From NCBI GenBank assembly GCA_023818725.1, contig JAMWBX010000017.1, positions 1 through 9,928 of the forward strand: 9,928 bases of DNA. Direction: 5' to 3'. Positions 6,523 through 9,928 of this stretch are shown piece by piece. The position numbers were made by a program, and so were the translations under genes. The notes below the pieces were generated by a model that saw nothing but the letters and a program-made list of their open reading frames with translations, had not been told where the DNA came from and did no database searches. The first letter of the stretch is position 1; each line of letters starts with the position of its first letter. Origin of the DNA: Candidatus Omnitrophota bacterium. GTDB taxonomy: Bacteria > Ratteibacteria > UBA8468 > B48-G9 > DTJG01.

Positions 6523-6990
6523 ATGAAAAAAAGTATAGCTCTTATAGTAGTTTTTTTGGTATCAATTTATGGTTACTGTTAGGAAATGCAGTTTCCACAA
6601 AAATTGTGGGAAAAAAACATCGAAAACGAGTTGCTTGTCAGATTGATTAATGAAATGGAGATAAAAGATAGCCAGATGCCAGAATTTATTTCTAAATTCA
6701 GACAAACAAAAGAAGAAGTGATTGGTGGTATTTTTCGACAAACTGAAGAGGATTTAACAGCAAAAAAAGTGGAGGAAAAAATTTCACACCTTGATAAACT
6801 TTCACTGCAGCTAAATGACGGCATAAAAAAAATAAGAAATGACATAATGAAATCGCTTTCACCCGGCAAGCAGATCAAATTTACTCTGATGATGGATGAC
6901 ATTCTGCTGCAACTTTTGAAAACACCACCTGTCCCTCCGCCTGAGATGCCTTTTATCCCGGATGTTTCCCGGCAAAAAATGCAAAGATAA
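6523..6990 (+). pseudogene. Small exported helical protein (possibly Spy/CpxP-like) interrupted by an in-frame TAG after its signal peptide
   Basis: Reading from ATG 6523 gives MKKSIALIVVFLVSIYGYC, a clear signal peptide, then TAG at 6580-6582. The same frame then stays open for 135 codons to TAA at 6988-6990. The body (EMQFPQKLWEKNIENELLVR onward) is rich in charged helix: two similar FRQTKEE/FRQTEED segments, then LSPGKQIKFTLMMDDILLQLL and a Pro-rich tail (PPVPPPEMPFIP). Helices followed by a late L-[ST]-P-x-x-Q/K segment recall Spy/CpxP/ZraP periplasmic chaperones; this is a weak resemblance only. A single C-to-T change (CAG to TAG) would explain the stop, giving C-Q-E as in the neighbouring secreted proteins. 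UAG is used as a normal stop at 5922-5924 and 6994-6996, so general recoding is unlikely. Options: recent pseudogene, sequencing error, or local readthrough. Confidence 0.7.
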
Positions 6991-6993
6991 CTT

Positions 6994-8211
6994 CTATTGT
7001 CGAAAAGCAGGCTCCTTCCAGCGCCAGTCAGATTTGTATTTGATCCTGAGATGCGGGGTGTCAATCACCTTTTCCGAATTTGCCTTTGAAATTAAAAGGG
7101 CATTGAGAGCGCCGCTGGTTAAAACTGTTCTCTCAATCGGCCAGGAAGGTTTACCTGAAAGTATCATTTTTTCAACGCCAAGCACCTGATTTGCAAAATG
7201 CATCAGGGTTGAAAGATTTTCATCAAGTTTAAAAAGGGTTGATTCCATCTTTTTGTCTTCGTATTTCCATGCGGCAGTCCATTGATTGGCAAAACCATTG
7301 AGAGTAAAAAGAAAGCCACGCAATCCATCATAGTAATTAATAACAAAAAGAACAGGCTCTTTGACAAGATCATTCAAATTCTTACCTTCGGGTATTTTTC
7401 TTCCTGTTCTCTCAATTGCCATATTAAAAAGATCTTTATCAAATAATTTCCCTGCGGCTTCCCATACTTTGTTGCCTGTTAAACACTGAACCGACTTTAT
7501 TCCTGTTTCGCCGCCCTTTCTCTGTTCAGCAAGACATTGAATCATTTCCAGCCCGTGAAATCCATAGCCATCAAGCGTGTGATATGAAATCCCGACAATC
7601 TCCTTCAGTTTTGAATGCGTATCCACGTCAACCGGAGGATACCTCCAGGAAACAGGAACTGATGAACCTGCCATCAGAGGTATCTTCAATTTTCTTGAAG
7701 TTTCATAAATCCACTTAATATCGTCCCATTCTGTAGCAATATGTTTGTCAATAAAAACAGGAACAACCTTTTTGTTTTTTTTGAAAACTCTTACCACCTC
7801 TTCAAACAACTTTCTGTTAGGTCTTATCACCTGAGATGTTTCCGAAATCGGGTATTTGCCATGCTCGGTTATAATAAAAACTCCATCAACGGATAGAATA
7901 CCGGTTTCTGATTCCAGCGCTTCTTCAATTGTGCCGGAAATTTTGAATCCGTATTCTTGCGCCAATGAAACTGTCATATCCTTTTCAGTTGGTTTATCTC
8001 TGTAAACTGAAACAAGCTTCAATTGCGATTTCTGACCATGACCATCAAGGGTATAGGTCTTCAAAATTCTTGAAAGAATGACATCAGAATGGGAATACCT
8101 GAACCAGTCGGAAATAATTGCAGCGACCGTCTTTTCAGCACTCTGATTGGTTTGAGAAAAAAGACAATTGAGGAAGATTAAAAGAAAAAACAGCAGTCGT
8201 ATTATTTTCAT
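6994..8211 (-). CDS. Secreted Gfo/Idh/MocA-like protein of unknown function
   Basis: A 405-residue protein with a signal peptide (residues 1-19, MKIIRLLFFLLIFLNCLFS) and predicted cleavage before Gln20. The mature part begins with a Rossmann-like strand (TVAAIISDWFRYSHSDVIL), then LKLVSVYRD, VDGVFIITEHGKYP (108-121), VVPVFIDKH (149-157), MAGSSVPVSWRYPP (180-193), GYGFHGLEMIQCLAE (215-229) and a C-terminal DWRW. This layout matches a family I recognise from planctomycete-type genomes, usually left unnamed or called Gfo/Idh/MocA-like. The canonical GxGxxG is not seen (IISDWFRYSHSD instead), so NAD(P) binding is doubtful. That would fit a non-cytoplasmic location where the cofactor is scarce. 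The start is supported by GGAGG six bases upstream (8218-8222). It is divergent from a cytoplasmic Gfo/Idh/MocA gene. The stop (TAG) lies 3 bases from the convergent gene's end. Confidence 0.75.
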   Translation of the reverse strand: MKIIRLLFFLLIFLNCLFSQTNQSAEKTVAAIISDWFRYSHSDVILSRILKTYTLDGHGQKSQLKLVSVYRDKPTEKDMTVSLAQEYGFKISGTIEEALESETGILSVDGVFIITEHGKYPISETSQVIRPNRKLFEEVVRVFKKNKKVVPVFIDKHIATEWDDIKWIYETSRKLKIPLMAGSSVPVSWRYPPVDVDTHSKLKEIVGISYHTLDGYGFHGLEMIQCLAEQRKGGETGIKSVQCLTGNKVWEAAGKLFDKDLFNMAIERTGRKIPEGKNLNDLVKEPVLFVINYYDGLRGFLFTLNGFANQWTAAWKYEDKKMESTLFKLDENLSTLMHFANQVLGVEKMILSGKPSWPIERTVLTSGALNALLISKANSEKVIDTPHLRIKYKSDWRWKEPAFRQ

Positions 8212-8233
8212 ATCAGGCCTCCAGTGTTATAAT
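8205..8233 (+). promoter_or_regulatory. Promoter for the cytoplasmic Gfo/Idh/MocA gene, overlapping the divergent start codon
   Basis: TGTTATAAT at 8225-8233 is a perfect extended -10. TTTTCA at 8205-8210 is a four-of-six -35 at 17 bases and overlaps the start codon of the minus-strand gene. Transcript start is predicted near 8240. The divergent genes are only 53 bp apart, so their promoters must overlap and could be co-regulated. For the minus strand only a weak TACAAT (8235-8240) is visible. Confidence 0.5.
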
Positions 8234-8252
8234 ATTGTACTATGAAAAATTA

Positions 8253-8258
8253 CAGGAG
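8253..8258 (+). promoter_or_regulatory. Shine-Dalgarno fixing the start of the cytoplasmic oxidoreductase
   Basis: AGGAGG lies 6 bases before ATG 8265. It excludes the in-frame TTG at 8235, which sits at or before the predicted transcription start. The short out-of-frame ATG at 8242 contains this site in its own codons and has no ribosome binding site. Confidence 0.75.
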
Positions 8259-8264
8259 GCGCAG

Positions 8265-9506
8265 ATGAAAAGACTTGATGTAACAATTGTGGGTGGAGGA
8301 ATGATTACCAATGATTTGCTATTACCCTCAATTTATCACCTTCAGAGAACAAAAATAGTTGGAGAAATAAAAATATGCGCGCTCAATAGCGCTCCACTGA
8401 AATATCTAAGAGATAACCAGGAACTCAAACAAGCATTTCCTGATCAATCATTTACACCATATCCTGATTTTTCTGAGCCGGATGACAAAAACTATCCTGA
8501 ACTCTACAAAAAGGTTATTTCGGAAATGAAACCAAGGCAGGTAGTGGTTGTTGCAATGCCTGATAACCTGCACTATGAAGTGGTTATGGAAGCGCTTAAG
8601 AACAATCAGCATGTGCTATGCGTAAAGCCGCTTGTGCTCCAGTATAAACAGGCAGCAGAAATAGAAAATATTTTAATGGAAAAGGGTCTTTTTGTTGGTG
8701 TTGAATATCACAAAAGATTTGACAGAAGGTCTCTTATGGCAAAAAGGGCATACATGCTTGGACATTTTGGAGAATTTGCAATGGGAGAAGCAAAACTCAT
8801 AGAACCTTACTATTACAGATATTCAAACTTCCAGAACTGGTTTACAGTGGACAGAACAGACCCATTTGTTTATATTGGCTGTCATTATGTGGATCTTGTT
8901 TATTTCATAACAGGACTTAAACCCGTTGAAGTTTCTGTGGAAGGTGTAAAAGGAAAATTTCCTAATGGAAATGTTGGATTTATGTGGTCAGATGCGAGAG
9001 TAAGGTTTGAAAACGATGCGCTGTTGTCTGTAACAAACGGCCTTGGTTATCCTGATGCTGGAGCCGGAAGCAATGATCAGGGACTTTTGATGTACTGCGA
9101 AGGAAATGGGAAAACAGGTATGATAAAACATGACGATCAGTACAGAGGGGTTGCGTACTGTTATCTTGAAGATATCGGTCCTGGCGGTTCTGCTTACAAT
9201 TATGTAAGCCCTGACTTTTTCAGATTTGTCCCGTGGGAAGGTGAAGGATATAAACCTGTCGGCTATGGACCTGACTCAGTGTCAGCAATTATTGGTGCAA
9301 TTAAAAACATTGAGGATAATGCAGGTGATGATATAGAAATGAGAAAAAAACTCATAAAGGATATAGATGCGAAAGGAATTATTGCGACGCCGGCAAACAG
9401 TTTTATTAATGAGCTTGTCGTTGAAGCAGGAAGGATGTCAATACTGAATGATGGAAGGCCTGTAAGAATATTTTATGAACCTCAACCGCATGTTGCCTTC
9501 AGATAA
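8265..9506 (+). CDS. Gfo/Idh/MocA-family NAD(P)-dependent oxidoreductase
   Basis: A 413-residue cytoplasmic oxidoreductase. The N-terminal Rossmann domain opens MKRLDVTIVGGGMITNDLLL with the dinucleotide loop at G10-G12. VVVVAMPDNLHYEVVMEAL (93-111) is the usual substrate/cofactor strand-loop. VKPL (120-123) is the family's [ED]KP motif with Val replacing the acidic residue but the catalytic-site Lys121 kept. The C-terminal domain has GVEYHKRFD (145-153) and DPFVYIGCHYVDLVYF (199-214), where His207 and Asp210 fit the catalytic H-x-x-D/H position. Length is slightly above the usual 330-400. Family members oxidise, reduce or epimerise sugars, inositols and sugar acids; the substrate is not readable here. 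Close relatives, from memory, occur in carbohydrate loci of Lentisphaerae/Planctomycetes-like bacteria. It shares a 53-bp intergenic region with the secreted homologue and ends 1 base from the AraC remnant. Confidence 0.87.
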   Translation: MKRLDVTIVGGGMITNDLLLPSIYHLQRTKIVGEIKICALNSAPLKYLRDNQELKQAFPDQSFTPYPDFSEPDDKNYPELYKKVISEMKPRQVVVVAMPDNLHYEVVMEALKNNQHVLCVKPLVLQYKQAAEIENILMEKGLFVGVEYHKRFDRRSLMAKRAYMLGHFGEFAMGEAKLIEPYYYRYSNFQNWFTVDRTDPFVYIGCHYVDLVYFITGLKPVEVSVEGVKGKFPNGNVGFMWSDARVRFENDALLSVTNGLGYPDAGAGSNDQGLLMYCEGNGKTGMIKHDDQYRGVAYCYLEDIGPGGSAYNYVSPDFFRFVPWEGEGYKPVGYGPDSVSAIIGAIKNIEDNAGDDIEMRKKLIKDIDAKGIIATPANSFINELVVEAGRMSILNDGRPVRIFYEPQPHVAFR

Positions 9507-9507
9507 G

Positions 9508-9928
9508 TCAGGAAGTCATAATCTCTCTGTACATTGTTGGCGTAATTCCTGTTAACCGTTTGAATGCTTTGTTAAATGATGAAATATCTGAGAACCCGCA
9601 TTCATGTGCAACTGTCAGAATTTTGTAAGAACCTGTTTCAAGCATTTTTTTGGCTTCAACAATCTTTTTGTTGTTAAGATACTCTTTGAAACCTATACCT
9701 GTGGTTTTCTTAAAACTTCTGCTGAAAGTAAATATGGACCTTTTAAAATTTATGATGGACTTCAGAAAGTTTTTTTTCTACAATCTGCTTTATAGCCTTT
9801 CTTGATCTAACAAAAAACGAAGGAAAAACAATATTAAGTCTCTCTATCTCTATTTCCGGATGTGGCAGGTATCTGTGAATTTCATTTTTGTGAATGAGAA
9901 GCAGAGAATTCTTTCTCACCTGATATAC
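9508..9928 (-). pseudogene. AraC-family transcriptional regulator, frameshifted and internally shortened (5' end outside the window)
   Basis: From the right edge, one minus-strand frame reads VYQVRKNSLLLIHKNEIHRY and on through PEIEIERLNIVFPSFF. This is the end of an AraC-type cupin sensing domain (the LLLI-x(3)-EIHRY signature). It continues VRSRKAIKQIVEKKLSEVHHKF and stops at TAA near 9745. The next frame, shifted by one base, supplies KRSIFTFSRSFKKTTGIGF, then LTVAHECGFSDISSFNKAFK and LTGITPTMYREI up to TGA at 9508-9510. This is the two-helix-turn-helix AraC DNA-binding domain. Removing one T from the minus-strand AAATTTTAAAA run (9741-9751) joins the frames as HHKF-KRSIFTFSRSFKK, exactly the family pattern. 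Only about 16 residues separate the cupin end from the DNA-binding domain, where roughly 60-100 are normal, so an internal deletion is also likely. It was probably once the regulator of the adjacent oxidoreductase gene. Confidence 0.78.

Noticed and set aside
8242..8268. Tiny upstream frame MKNYRRRR with AGG-AGG codons overlapping the oxidoreductase start
   Set aside because: It has no ribosome binding site of its own. The AGGAGG is better explained as the Shine-Dalgarno of the real gene.
9604..9795. A 63-codon plus-strand open frame downstream of the oxidoreductase
   Set aside because: It is antisense to the recognisable AraC remnant and lacks a ribosome binding site.

Overview
The window looks like chromosomal DNA from an uncultured Gram-negative bacterium of moderate-to-low GC. 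Lineage is an inference. A secreted Gfo/Idh/MocA-like protein and a secreted protein with Gly-Asn/Asp-Asp-x-Tyr repeats are types I associate with Planctomycetes, Verrucomicrobia, Lentisphaerae and related candidate phyla. Gln after the predicted signal-peptide cleavage sites is a habit described in Bacteroidetes. There are no RNA genes, CRISPR arrays, phage genes or insertion sequences.

Layout. (a) 1-1210, minus strand: a two-gene lipid module, an OlsB/GlsB-type GNAT N-acyltransferase followed by the start of a PlsC-type O-acyltransferase. This is the usual gene pair for aminolipids such as ornithine or glycine lipids. A 12-bp inverted repeat sits between the genes. (b) 1291-5924, plus strand: a tightly coupled operon of an FGGY sugar kinase (D-ribulokinase/xylulokinase-like), a phosphomannomutase/phosphoglucomutase, and a 624-residue exported protein. 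The last carries about eleven G-[NDQS]-D-x-Y repeats. The kinase stop abuts the mutase start (TGAATG) and the mutase stop overlaps the next start (ATGA). (c) 5975-6990, plus strand: a near-consensus promoter, a YbaK/EbsC-family aminoacyl-tRNA deacylase, and then a small exported helical protein. That small gene has an in-frame TAG exactly at the end of its signal peptide. (d) 6994-8211, minus strand: the secreted Gfo/Idh/MocA-like protein. It is divergent from (e) 8265-9506, plus strand, a cytoplasmic Gfo/Idh/MocA oxidoreductase. (f) 9508-9928, minus strand: an AraC-family regulator that is frameshifted and apparently missing an internal segment.

How the genes may work together. Kinase and mutase would move sugars into phosphorylated pools. 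The two Gfo/Idh-type proteins and the AraC remnant resemble a decaying or remodelled carbohydrate-utilisation locus. The acyltransferase pair and the three exported proteins concern the envelope. I see no single defined defence, mobile or biosynthetic system. The least explained items are the repeat protein, the amber codon after the signal peptide and the broken regulator.

All intergenic gaps are short (under 120 bp), so no stretch over 300 bases lacks a gene.
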